Origin: an uncultured Sphingomonas sp. | GTDB taxonomy: Bacteria > Pseudomonadota > Alphaproteobacteria > Sphingomonadales > Sphingomonadaceae | DNA: 64,000 nt | Reading direction: 5' to 3' | Assembly (NCBI RefSeq): GCF_946478955.1 | Contig: NZ_CAMLDL010000002.1 | Coordinates: forward strand, 144,006-208,005 | Shown here: one piece after another, positions 14,020 to 22,751 of the stretch | How the letters are laid out: each line of letters begins with the position of its first letter | Position numbering within the stretch: the stretch's first letter is position 1 | Made by a program: the position numbers and the translations under genes | Notes under the pieces: generated by a model | Databases searched by the model: none | What the model saw: only the letters and a program-made list of their open reading frames with translations | What the model was told of the DNA's origin: nothing

Positions 14020-14678
14020 GCGGCGATCGGGAAGCGAAGAAGGCGGTCAGCGGCGGGGACCAGCGCCGACGCGCCGGTGCCAACCTTGGCAATTATTTCG
14101 GGATGATGGGCGTCTAGGCCGCCGGTGAGCGCGCCATAGGCAGGCAGGATGAGCTTGGTCGTGCTCATTACGAAGCACCGACGGCTGACGTGCCGGCCTT
14201 TCAGGCGGACGCGCAGCTTGGGGTGGTAATGACCCGACATTTCCGGGCCCGGGTCGCCGCGGACCGCCTCATGGCGAAGGGCGATCCCGTTGATCCCGAC
14301 CTCCGTGACGATACGTCCACCAATCTGATCGGCATGGCCGCTGTCATGGTTGCCGACGATCCAGACCCAGTCGATACGTGCCGTAAGCGATTCGAGCAGG
14401 GAGCGGGCATTGGCGGGAAGGCGCTCACTGCCGTGGTGATCATGAAAGCTGTCGCCTAGGCAATAGAGACGCGTCGCGCCGGTACGGTCGACGTCGCGGG
14501 CGATCGCCTCCAGCGTGGCGATGCTGTCATAGGGCGGCAGCATTTGACCCGTTTTCGCAAACCAACTGGCTTTTTCGAGATGTAAGTCCGCGACCAGCAA
14601 CGCGCGTTCGGCACACCAGAACAGCGCCCCATCCGGGCTTGCCAGAAAATCGTGATTCGCGAACGAAAAGGGAACCAT
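14016..14678 (-). CDS. pdeM: Ligase-associated DNA damage response endonuclease PdeM
   Basis: A 220-residue calcineurin-like metallophosphoesterase. Metal motifs are in order: DLHLEK, GDSFHDHHG, GNHDSGH and SGHYHPK. The family travels with an Lhr-type helicase, an exonuclease and an ATP-dependent DNA ligase in a repair cluster. Here the helicase lies 2.4 kb upstream on the same strand (17088-19496), separated by three genes, and no ligase is present in the window. Function in repair is known for the family by association only. Confidence 0.88.
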   Translation of the reverse strand: MVPFSFANHDFLASPDGALFWCAERALLVADLHLEKASWFAKTGQMLPPYDSIATLEAIARDVDRTGATRLYCLGDSFHDHHGSERLPANARSLLESLTARIDWVWIVGNHDSGHADQIGGRIVTEVGINGIALRHEAVRGDPGPEMSGHYHPKLRVRLKGRHVSRRCFVMSTTKLILPAYGALTGGLDAHHPEIIAKVGTGASALVPAADRLLRFPIAA

Positions 14679-14704
14679 TGCCCGTCGCTACGCTGTCTTG
14701 TGCG

Positions 14705-15160
14705 CTATTCCAAGTGGGTCAGAATGTGCTCGCGCAGTGCCCGCGCATCGTGGAGGGCATTGTGGGGCACTTTGCTATTGGCGGCGGTGGAAAAGCCATG
14801 AAGCGGGACGAACCGCATGGTCAGCGAAGGCACATGAACCATCTGTCCAGGTCCGGTGACCAAAAGCATGGACAATTGCGCCAAATCCTCCGGCCAGTCG
14901 GCGATAATGTCCGGCGCACTATCCATCGACAACCAATGCGATAATGCCTCGGCGGCGGCGCTGCGTGACAATTTAGGGCCCTTCAGCGCCTCCGGCACCA
15001 TGTTCAAAAACGGAATGACGTTGCGTTCAACCCAGGCGTCCTTAGTCTCGGCATGGTCGATGACGATGTAGAATTCCTCGCCGCCATCTTCCGGCACCAG
15101 CGCAAGACTGAGTAGTGGCCCGCCGAAGCCGTCATATTCGGTGTCGAGGAAATAGCGCAT
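14705..15160 (-). CDS. DEDDh 3'-5' exonuclease-like protein (Rv2179c type)
   Basis: A 151-residue protein with the acidic residues of a DEDDh nuclease: FLDTEYDG (D and E near the N-terminus), IIADWPED in the middle and HNALHDARALR (H, then D) at the end. Length and layout fit the small Rv2179c-like exoribonuclease family. It is on the same strand as pdeM, 26 bases upstream, and could be part of its transcript. The true substrate (RNA or DNA) is unknown. The start ATG has a GGGAT ribosome site. Confidence 0.75.
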   Translation of the reverse strand: MRYFLDTEYDGFGGPLLSLALVPEDGGEEFYIVIDHAETKDAWVERNVIPFLNMVPEALKGPKLSRSAAAEALSHWLSMDSAPDIIADWPEDLAQLSMLLVTGPGQMVHVPSLTMRFVPLHGFSTAANSKVPHNALHDARALREHILTHLE

Positions 15161-15242
15161 CGTAAATCCCTATGTGGACTAATGGTATGGACGAATGCGC
15201 CCGATACTCCCACTCTGCCCAAACAAAAACAGGGAGACGGAC

Positions 15243-16751
15243 ATGAAACTGGCCAAATGGCTTGGCGGCGGTGCCGCAATTGCGTTGGTGATGGCCCCGG
15301 CAACTGCCAAGACACCGCAGCGCGAAGCGGTCGAAAAAGTCGTCGCCGGACAGCATGACGCGACGGTGAAGGCGTTGCAGGATTGGATCGCCTTGCCCAC
15401 CATCGCGGCGGAAAAACGCAATGTCGCGGACGGCGCGGAATATATGCGAAAACTGGCGCTCGATGCCGGGTTTCAGCAAGCGGAAATTATCCCGACCGAT
15501 GGCGTCCCCGGTGTGTTCGCAACGCTGGATAGCGGCGCGCCGACCACCCTCGGCATCTACTTCATGTATGATGTAAAGCAATTCGACCCGGCGGAATGGC
15601 AGTCGCCGCCGCTGGAAGGAAAATTGGTTGAGCGTCCGGGCGAGGGGCTGTCAATCGTCGGCCGCGGCGCGGTCAATCAAAAGGGGCCGGAAATGGCCTT
15701 TCTTTCGGCCATCAAGGCGATCCGTGCGAGCGGCCGGAAACTGCCGGTCAATCTGGTCCTGGTCGCCGAAGGGGAGGAGGAGGTGGCATCCACCCACTTT
15801 GCGCAGGTGGTCGCCAATCCAAAGGTGAACGCGGCACTGTCAAAAGCGGTTGGTGTATTCATTCCCTCGGCCGCTCAATCGAAAGACGGCAGTAGCGGCA
15901 TCACACTGGGCGCCAAAGGCGCGGTTGAGTTTCAATTGGTCGTGGGCGGCGAAACATCGGACAAATATCCCAAGACCGATATCCATTCGTCCAATCATGC
16001 GCGGATAGAGAATCCGGCCTGGCGCCTGGTCAAAGCACTCGACACGCTGGTTGCCGACGATGGGCATACACCGGCAATCGACGGTTGGTTCGAGAATGTT
16101 CGCCCCCTGACACCGCGCCAGAAAGAACTGGTGGCAAGCGTTGCGGCCAAGAATCCGGAGGCCCAGGTCAAGGAACAGCTCGGTGTTGGCCGCTGGATCA
16201 ACAATGAGCCCTATATCACCAGCCTGGAACGTTTTGTGTCCCAGCCCACGGTGAATATTCAAGGTCTCGTCGCTGGATATACGGGGCAGGGCGGCAAGAC
16301 GGTTCTGCCGGGCCGGGCGGAAGCGAAACTGGAGTTTCGGTTGGTCCCAGCGCAAACTCGCGAAGAGGCGGAGCGGAAGCTTCGCGCCCATCTTCTAAAG
16401 CGCGGATTTGATGACGTTCGGGTGACAGTGTCCGGCGGCTACGGCCCCAATGAGACGGATGAGAATAGTGTGCTAATCCGCGCCCAGAAGCGGCTGTTCG
16501 CGGATGCCGGAATACCCTATTCGATCACCCCGCGTAACGCCGGAAGCTGGCCCGGGGTTATCTTCAACGGTCCGCCGCTCAACTTGCCGGCCGGTCAATT
16601 TGGAACGGGCCGGGGCAGCGGTGCCCATGCGCCGAACGAATGGTTCCTGATCAAGAGCAGCAATCCCAAGGTTCACGGTCTTGATGAAAGCGTGATGGCC
16701 TATGTGGATTATCTCTACATCCTCGCCGATGAGGCGAAGCGCGGCAAATAG
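15243..16751 (+). CDS. Exported M20-like peptidase family protein with altered metal ligands
   Basis: A 502-residue protein with a Sec signal peptide (MKLAKWLGGGAAIALVMAPA) and an M20/M28-type fold. The start at 15243 has a strong GGGAG site; an upstream frame to 15195 is not needed. It retains the Glu pair (EGEEEVAS, about residues 177-182) and two His motifs (DIHSSNH and GSGAHAPNEW). The usual HxD zinc motif reads MYD (Met108), and the usual bridging Asp of GRGxxDxKG is Asn145 in GRGAVNQKG. It may bind metal differently or not at all. Substrate unknown. Confidence 0.8.
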   Translation: MKLAKWLGGGAAIALVMAPATAKTPQREAVEKVVAGQHDATVKALQDWIALPTIAAEKRNVADGAEYMRKLALDAGFQQAEIIPTDGVPGVFATLDSGAPTTLGIYFMYDVKQFDPAEWQSPPLEGKLVERPGEGLSIVGRGAVNQKGPEMAFLSAIKAIRASGRKLPVNLVLVAEGEEEVASTHFAQVVANPKVNAALSKAVGVFIPSAAQSKDGSSGITLGAKGAVEFQLVVGGETSDKYPKTDIHSSNHARIENPAWRLVKALDTLVADDGHTPAIDGWFENVRPLTPRQKELVASVAAKNPEAQVKEQLGVGRWINNEPYITSLERFVSQPTVNIQGLVAGYTGQGGKTVLPGRAEAKLEFRLVPAQTREEAERKLRAHLLKRGFDDVRVTVSGGYGPNETDENSVLIRAQKRLFADAGIPYSITPRNAGSWPGVIFNGPPLNLPAGQFGTGRGSGAHAPNEWFLIKSSNPKVHGLDESVMAYVDYLYILADEAKRGK

Positions 16752-16757
16752 GCGGCG

Positions 16758-17045
16758 CTAATTCGTCTTTGGCGACACATATTGCGGGGGCGGGGGGCAC
16801 GGCTCCCCCGCCCTTTGCAATTTCTGACAATCCTCGGCCCATTTGCGTTGTCGCTTGCCATAATCCTCTTCCGCTTTGCGGAGCGCGCGGCCGCGATTTT
16901 CATCGGCCTCGGACTGGCTGGTCGTGGCGGCATCAACGCCGGCACTAACGGCTTTGACTGGCAGTGTGACGACATCGACCGCCGTTTTAGCGACGGAAAC
17001 GCAGCCGGCGGTTAGGGGAAGCACTAGCAAAACAAGAGAACGCAT
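16758..17045 (-). CDS. Putative small lipoprotein
   Basis: A 95-residue protein with a lipoprotein signal: MRSLVLLVLPLTAGC, with the lipobox cysteine at residue 15. A short hydrophobic stretch (TAVDVVTLPVKAVSAG) is followed by a charged, probably helical segment rich in Arg, Lys and Glu and a Pro-rich end. ATG 17045 puts the signal at the N-terminus; an in-frame ATG at 17072 would add nine residues before it. It is convergent with the M20-like gene, six bases apart. I do not recognise a functional family. Confidence 0.65.
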   Translation of the reverse strand: MRSLVLLVLPLTAGCVSVAKTAVDVVTLPVKAVSAGVDAATTSQSEADENRGRALRKAEEDYGKRQRKWAEDCQKLQRAGEPCPPPPQYVSPKTN

Positions 17046-17087
17046 CACCGCACCATGCCCCAACGATGGCACAAGGTCGATGCAGTA

Positions 17088-19496
17088 TCAGTCGAGACGC
17101 ATCGCTTCGGCGGCCAGCGCCTCCGCTTCAAAAAGGATCGCGTCATCGGCGCTGCCCGTTGGCGCGGCCTCATGGCCGATGATCACCATGAGCGGGACGG
17201 CCATCGGGGTTACCCGGCTCGCCTGTACGTGGATCATGGTCGCTGCGGCACGGTCGACAAGCCGCGCGAGGCGGCCAAGCTCGGTCATGCGCGCCCGCGC
17301 GTCATTCCACGCCGCCTGAAGCAGCAGGTGCGTCGGCTCATATTTGCGGAGCACATCATAGATAAGGTCGGTCGAGAAGGTAACCTGCTTGCCAGTCTTG
17401 CGCTTGCCGGGGTGCTGCCGCTCCACCAGGCCGCCGATAACCGCAACTTCGCGAAAAGCCCGCTTCAACAGGTGGGATTGTTCGACCCATTCGATGAACT
17501 CATCCTCCAGTATATCGGGGGAGAAGAGCGGTTTTGGATCGGTCACAGGTTCCATGCTGTACACCGCCAATGCATAATCATTAGCGACAAAACCCATGGG
17601 CTTCAGCCCCGCCGCTTCCATTCTCTTCGTCAGTAACATGCCAAGTGATTGGTGCGCGTTCCAGCCTTCAAAGCTGTAAATGCACATGTAGTGCAGGCCG
17701 TCGCGCGGGAATGTCTCCACGAGCAGCTGATCGGGTTGTGGCAGGATCGAGCGTCGCTGCTGCACCTCCAGCCATTCGCGGACATCGTCAGGAAACCGAT
17801 GCCATTGGTCCGGTGAGGCGAGAAAACGGCGAACGCGGTCGGCAAGGTGCGTCGACATGCTCATCCGCTGACCGCCATAGGTGACAAGACGGGCCGATTT
17901 GGACGAGGCGCGGACAAGGATATCGCTTTCCTGAAACTGGACGACCTCCAGGCTCAAACCCGCAAAGAAGATATGGTCGCCAACGCTAAGGCTCGCCCCG
18001 AAGCCTTCCTCAACCCGGCCAAGCAGGCGCCCATTTTTGAAGCGCACATCCATCATCGGGTTGTCGACGATAACACCGGCATTGAGTCGATGCTGCGCGG
18101 CGATGGCAGGGCGCGTTAGGCGCCACTGACCTGGCGCAACCTCTACCAATCGCCGATATTTGTCATAGGCGCGCAAGGCGTAGCCCCCGGTCGCGATAAA
18201 TTCGAGTACATCGCGCCAGCTTTGATCGGAGATGCTGGCATAAGGATTAGCAGTGCGGATCTCCGCAATAAGCGCCGTTTCATCGAACGGGCCGGCGCAG
18301 GCGACCCCGAGAATATGCTGGGCAAGGACATCGAGCGCGCCGGGGCGGAAGATATCCGGGTCGAGCTCACCGGCATCGATCGCGTCAAGGGCGGCACGCG
18401 CCTCCAGATATTCAAAGCGGTTGCCGGGTACGATCCGGCCTTTCGACGGTTCGTCGAGGCGGTGATTGGCACGGCCGATACGCTGAAGCAGGCGCGAACT
18501 GCCCTTTGGTGCGCCCATCTGAATGACGAGATCGACGTCGCCCCAATCAATACCGAGATCGAGGCTGGCAGTCGCCACCAAGGCGCGGATCTTTCCGTCT
18601 GCCATAGCGGATTCGACTTTGCGGCGTGCCTCCAGGCTCAACGACCCATGATGGATGCCGATTGGAAGCCCTTTGTCATTTGCCGACCACAACTCCTGAA
18701 ATATCAATTCCGCGAGGCCGCGCGTGTTGCAGAATATGATACTGGTCTTGTGCCGTTCGATTGCGTCCATCACGTCGCCGATCGCGTGGCGGCCGCTGTG
18801 GCCGCCCCAGGGTATCGTCTGATCCGGGATCAATATCTCGAGGTCCGGCCTGGCACCGGCGTCACCCTTGATTAGCCGCACGGCATCAATGTCGCCGCGC
18901 GGGGCCAGCCAATGGCGATAGGCCACCGGATCTGCCACGGTCGCGGACAGGCCAACGCGGCGCATCCCGGGCGCAAAGGCCTGTAGCCGTGCCAAAGCGA
19001 GGGACAGAAGATCTCCCCGCTTCTCCCGGGCAAAGGCATGAATCTCATCGATCACGACCGTCTTGAGACCGGCGAACATGGTTGCGGCTTCCGGGTAGCT
19101 TAGGAGGAGACTGAGCGATTCGGGCGTAGTGAGAAGGATCTGCGGCGGCCGGGCGCGCTGCCGGGCCTTGCGGTCGGAGGGGGTGTCACCGCTTCGTGTC
19201 TCTACCCGGATGTCGAGTCCCATTTCGGCGACTGGCGTAAGGAGGTTGCGTTGAACGTCCACTGCCAACGCCTTGAGCGGCGATACGTAAAGGGTGTGGA
19301 GGCCGTCCGTCGGCTGATCGATGAGGTCGACCAGCGTCGGCAGGAAGCCGGCCAGCGTTTTCCCCGCCCCGGTCGCGGCAACCAGCAGCGCGTGATCTCC
19401 GCTCCTCGCCGCGTCCAGCATTGCGAGTTGGTGCGCGCGCGGTCGCCATCCGCGCAATGCAAACCATTCATTCAGCAGAGGCGGCAGCTCGTCCAA
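17088..19496 (-). CDS. Ligase-associated Lhr-type DEXH-box helicase
   Basis: An 802-residue superfamily 2 helicase of the Lhr group, predicted partner of PdeM in DNA repair. Motifs: ATGAGKTLAGFLP (I), TTPESL, DEIHA (II), GLSATV (III) and QRIGRANH (VI), followed by the long Lhr C-terminal domain. The open frame begins with TTG at 19511. TTG 19496 has AAGGA six bases upstream and starts LDELPPLLNEWFALRGW, close to family starts, so I prefer it. The associated exonuclease (TIGR04122 type) and ligase genes are not adjacent. Confidence 0.9.
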   Translation of the reverse strand: MDELPPLLNEWFALRGWRPRAHQLAMLDAARSGDHALLVAATGAGKTLAGFLPTLVDLIDQPTDGLHTLYVSPLKALAVDVQRNLLTPVAEMGLDIRVETRSGDTPSDRKARQRARPPQILLTTPESLSLLLSYPEAATMFAGLKTVVIDEIHAFAREKRGDLLSLALARLQAFAPGMRRVGLSATVADPVAYRHWLAPRGDIDAVRLIKGDAGARPDLEILIPDQTIPWGGHSGRHAIGDVMDAIERHKTSIIFCNTRGLAELIFQELWSANDKGLPIGIHHGSLSLEARRKVESAMADGKIRALVATASLDLGIDWGDVDLVIQMGAPKGSSRLLQRIGRANHRLDEPSKGRIVPGNRFEYLEARAALDAIDAGELDPDIFRPGALDVLAQHILGVACAGPFDETALIAEIRTANPYASISDQSWRDVLEFIATGGYALRAYDKYRRLVEVAPGQWRLTRPAIAAQHRLNAGVIVDNPMMDVRFKNGRLLGRVEEGFGASLSVGDHIFFAGLSLEVVQFQESDILVRASSKSARLVTYGGQRMSMSTHLADRVRRFLASPDQWHRFPDDVREWLEVQQRRSILPQPDQLLVETFPRDGLHYMCIYSFEGWNAHQSLGMLLTKRMEAAGLKPMGFVANDYALAVYSMEPVTDPKPLFSPDILEDEFIEWVEQSHLLKRAFREVAVIGGLVERQHPGKRKTGKQVTFSTDLIYDVLRKYEPTHLLLQAAWNDARARMTELGRLARLVDRAAATMIHVQASRVTPMAVPLMVIIGHEAAPTGSADDAILFEAEALAAEAMRLD

Positions 19497-19577
19497 CCCG
19501 GTTCCTTCCAAACAGAACCGAGATGGCGCTTGAAAGCGGCCGCCGCAATGGCAGGCGCGTCAGCACCTAAACCGCGA

Positions 19578-19715
19578 TCAATAATTATAAGGATCGTCCC
19601 ACGGATCCCAGTCGAGATCGACGTCCAGCGCCTTGTTGAGTGCCGCCACCGCTGCGCCGACGATCAACACGCCGCCGACAAACCAGAAAGCCTTGCTTCG
19701 CATCATCCGTTCCAT
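19578..19715 (-). CDS. Small single-pass membrane protein, hypothetical
   Basis: A 45-residue open frame with a start at ATG 19715, a single transmembrane helix (FWFVGGVLIVGAAVAAL, about residues 10-26) and an acidic aromatic tail ending DWDPWDDPYNY. A GGGGA lies about nine bases upstream. It lies 81 bases upstream of the Lhr helicase on the same strand. The membrane segment and regular layout suggest a real small protein, but I do not know a family. Confidence 0.5.
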   Translation of the reverse strand: MERMMRSKAFWFVGGVLIVGAAVAALNKALDVDLDWDPWDDPYNY

Positions 19716-19874
19716 GATCGGTTCCCCGGGTTCCGATTGAACTGAGCCATCCAATAGCTATCATGATAAGATCACCGCATGAAAGCTGCGTGACCATTTT
19801 GTGACTAATGCTACACATGAGTGACAAATTGGGCACAGACACAAATTCCATAGAGCAGGATTATTGGACCTCCG

Positions 19875-20474
19875 ATGCGCCAGACCATTCCGATGATGAT
19901 CGCCCTTCTTCTGAGTGCATGTAGCACGCAGAAGGACGCTAATAATGCCATTGATGAAGCCAATGAACCGCTGGAATTACCGCCGCCGGACAATGAGGCG
20001 GTCAACCTGGGCGTTTCCAATTTACCGGCCGAAGAAAATGGACGCTCGAGCCGCTATGTCCCGCTTGATGCCAGCAATTGCCCGCAAATCAGCGTCGATA
20101 AGGAAAGTGCTGGTTGGACCAGGGCATGTCCGGCTGTCGATGGTAAAATATTGAGCTGGACCAGCAGCGATGCTCGCGAGGACCTGATCGTTGGGCAGGC
20201 CGATCTTGCGTTGAATCACAAGGTGGCAAAGGGCGCATTCTCATCGCTCGGGCCGGCGGTCGAATGGCGCGGCCCAACCGGCCAGCCTGCCGACCTACTC
20301 ATCGTCCGGGTCAATGTGGCACAGGCAGACACCGACAAACCTGACATCAGCAAATTGGCCATCGTTCGGCTCGATCCCGCGCCGTGTGTTGCAGCGGTGG
20401 TGGAGCCTGGCCCTGAACAGAACGAAAAAGCGCGCGAAATTGCCGACGGCAAGTTGCCTGCCTGCAAAGTCTAA
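19875..20474 (+). CDS. Putative lipoprotein, unknown function
   Basis: A 199-residue exported protein with a lipobox (MMIALLLSACS, Cys at about residue 16). The mature part is acidic near its N-terminus (DEANEPLELPPPDNE) and contains a compact domain with three later cysteines (NCPQ, RACPA and the last, PACKV). No recognised family. It converges with the phosphohexomutase gene in a four-base overlap. The upstream gap of 159 bases has a 10-base palindrome (TATCATGATA, 19759-19768) and no further clear signal. Confidence 0.7.
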   Translation: MRQTIPMMIALLLSACSTQKDANNAIDEANEPLELPPPDNEAVNLGVSNLPAEENGRSSRYVPLDASNCPQISVDKESAGWTRACPAVDGKILSWTSSDAREDLIVGQADLALNHKVAKGAFSSLGPAVEWRGPTGQPADLLIVRVNVAQADTDKPDISKLAIVRLDPAPCVAAVVEPGPEQNEKAREIADGKLPACKV

Positions 20475-21850
20475 TGGTCTGCAGCGACAGCGGCGATACC
20501 GCTTGCGTCCAGCTGGTGATTGATGGTCGCCATCAGCCGGTCGAGACCAGCCTGATCCTTTGCTTCAGCCCGCGCAACCAGCACGTCTTGCGTATTTGAC
20601 GCGCGCAGAAGCCACCAGCCGTCGTCCGTCTTCACGCGGACGCCATCGGTATCATTCACCGCGGCGCCCTCGGTGGCGAGCCGCGCCGCGACCTCCTTGA
20701 CGATGTCGAACTTGCGCGCCTCGTCGACCTGAAAGCGCATTTCGGGTGTGGCGACGCTCACCGGCATTTCGCTGCGCAGGTCGGTAAGGGATTTGCCGCT
20801 GTCGCTGACCGCGCGGATCAGGCGGATCGCGGCATTCATCGCATCGTCGAATCCATACCATTGATGCTTGAAGAAAATATGCCCGCTCATCTCGCCAGCC
20901 AGCGGTGAGCCGGTTTCCTTCATCTTCGCCTTAATCAGGCTGTGTCCGGTTTTCCACATCAACGGCTGGCCGCCCATTTCGGCAATGCGGTCAAACAGCG
21001 TCTGGCTGGCCTTGACGTCAGCGATGATGGTTGCGCCGGGCAGGTCTTTGAGCACCGGGCCCGCCAGGATCATCACCAATTGGTCGCCCCAGATCACCCG
21101 GCCCTGACTGTCAACCGCGCCGATGCGATCGGCATCACCGTCAAATGCGATGCCGAAATCCAGGCTCTTGTCGGCAACCAGTGCTTTCAGGTCGGACAGG
21201 TTTTTCTCCACTGTCGGATCGGGATGGTGGTTGGGGAAGGTGCCGTCGACTTCCATGTAAATGGCGTGATGTTCACCCGGGAGACGAGCGAGCAGCTTTT
21301 CCAGAACCGGGCCGGCCGCGCCATTGCCCGCGTCCCAACCAATGCGATAGGATTTGCCGTCAAAGCCTTTCATCAGGGCATCGACATAGGCGTCGCTGAC
21401 ATCGGTTTCGCTGACCGATCCGCTCCCGTCGCTCCAATCGCCTTCCGCCGCGCGGCGGCCCAAATCCTGAATCTCTGCGCCAAAAATCGAGCGGCCGTTG
21501 AGCAGCATCTTGAAGCCGTTATAGTCGCCAGGGTTATGACTTCCTGTCACCTGGATGCCGCCCTGCACCGGCAGGGTGGCCACGGCGAAATAGAGCATGG
21601 GGGAGGCCCCCATGCCGGTGCGGATCACGTCGACGCCGCCTTCGGTAAGGCCGTTGATCAGCGCATCTTCCAACGCGGGTGAGTGGGTGCGCCCGTCGCG
21701 TCCCACCGCAACGGTCTTGGCATTTTCATTGACGGCAAGCGCGGCGTAGCTGCGACCCAAAGCGTAGGCGTCCGCGTCTGTAAGGGTTGATCCGACAATG
21801 CCGCGAACATCATATTCGCGCAGGATGGTGCGGTTGAACTGGTGACTCAT
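20471..21850 (-). CDS. Phosphomannomutase/phosphoglucomutase
   Basis: A 459-residue alpha-D-phosphohexomutase that interconverts hexose 1- and 6-phosphates for exopolysaccharide and envelope sugars. Motifs: phosphoserine loop TGSHNP (usually TASHNP), metal loop DGDADR, sugar loop GEMSGH and the C-terminal phosphate-binding RASNT. Length and order match bacterial AlgC-type enzymes. It is 20 bases upstream of mipZ on the same strand. Confidence 0.93.
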   Translation of the reverse strand: MSHQFNRTILREYDVRGIVGSTLTDADAYALGRSYAALAVNENAKTVAVGRDGRTHSPALEDALINGLTEGGVDVIRTGMGASPMLYFAVATLPVQGGIQVTGSHNPGDYNGFKMLLNGRSIFGAEIQDLGRRAAEGDWSDGSGSVSETDVSDAYVDALMKGFDGKSYRIGWDAGNGAAGPVLEKLLARLPGEHHAIYMEVDGTFPNHHPDPTVEKNLSDLKALVADKSLDFGIAFDGDADRIGAVDSQGRVIWGDQLVMILAGPVLKDLPGATIIADVKASQTLFDRIAEMGGQPLMWKTGHSLIKAKMKETGSPLAGEMSGHIFFKHQWYGFDDAMNAAIRLIRAVSDSGKSLTDLRSEMPVSVATPEMRFQVDEARKFDIVKEVAARLATEGAAVNDTDGVRVKTDDGWWLLRASNTQDVLVARAEAKDQAGLDRLMATINHQLDASGIAAVAADH

Positions 21851-21869
21851 GGAACGGCCCTTAGGAAAA

Positions 21870-22667
21870 TCAGCCGGCCGCCGCTACCGGTTCGGCAGCG
21901 TCCGACTGCCCCGGAATGTCGAGGCTGGAAATCATCTCGCGCAATTCCTGGCGCGCAGCGACATGGCCAAGGCCGACTTCGCCGATTTCCTGGAAATCGA
22001 GAAGGGTCAGGCCCTTCGGAAAGAGCTCGCGATAAATGACACGCTCGCCAAGGCCGGGAATGACGCGGAACCCGACCCGGCGAGCCAATTCGTCGAGGGC
22101 GGCACCGACCCGAACAAGGTTGTGCGACTGAATATGCTGAAGGCGGTTGCGGAGCACGACCCAGTCGACGCTTTTGCCGACATTCTTCGCCCGCTGGGTA
22201 CGGCTGTTCCAGATCATCTCGGCATAAAAGCTGGGCCGGGTAATTTTGAAGGTTTCAGGATGGACCTGACCGATCAGGTCGAGATCAACGAAACTGTCGT
22301 TCATGGGCGTAACCAGCGTATCGGCCTTCAGGATGGCGGCGCGGGCGACCTCGTCATCGCGGCCGGGCGTATCGATGACGATCACATCGGTATCGGCCGC
22401 AAGGCGATTAATCGCGGCGTCGAGTCCTGCGATGCTCTGATCGTCGAGCACTTCATAGCGGGCCTGAGGGATCGCCTTGTCCAGGCGCTTCATGGTCTCA
22501 TCGCGGTTTTCAAGGTAGCGGGTAGTCGTACGCTGGCGATGATCCAGGTCGATCACGCCGACCCTGTGCCCCGACGCGGCAAGCGCAATGGCGGTATGAA
22601 CGGCAGTGGTGGACTTGCCCGTCCCCCCCTTTTCGTTGGCGAACACGATGAAATGCACTTGGCCCAT
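21870..22667 (-). CDS. mipZ: Division-plane positioning ATPase MipZ
   Basis: A 265-residue ParA-like ATPase. In alphaproteobacteria MipZ forms a bipolar gradient through ParB and blocks FtsZ assembly away from midcell. Deviant Walker A is NEKGGTGKSTTA, then VIDLDHRQRTTTRYLENR, which is diagnostic for MipZ, and VIDTPGRDD. ATG 22667 is chosen; GTG 22676 is possible. Divergent from panC with an 84-base gap that must hold both promoters. Confidence 0.95.
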   Translation of the reverse strand: MGQVHFIVFANEKGGTGKSTTAVHTAIALAASGHRVGVIDLDHRQRTTTRYLENRDETMKRLDKAIPQARYEVLDDQSIAGLDAAINRLAADTDVIVIDTPGRDDEVARAAILKADTLVTPMNDSFVDLDLIGQVHPETFKITRPSFYAEMIWNSRTQRAKNVGKSVDWVVLRNRLQHIQSHNLVRVGAALDELARRVGFRVIPGLGERVIYRELFPKGLTLLDFQEIGEVGLGHVAARQELREMISSLDIPGQSDAAEPVAAAG

Positions 22668-22751
22668 GGCCGACACGACCCTCTTGTTTAACCTCCCGCC
22701 ACTTCCCTAAGGAAGCGGCCCCACACCCCGTGTATCGAAGGGCCGAATCCC

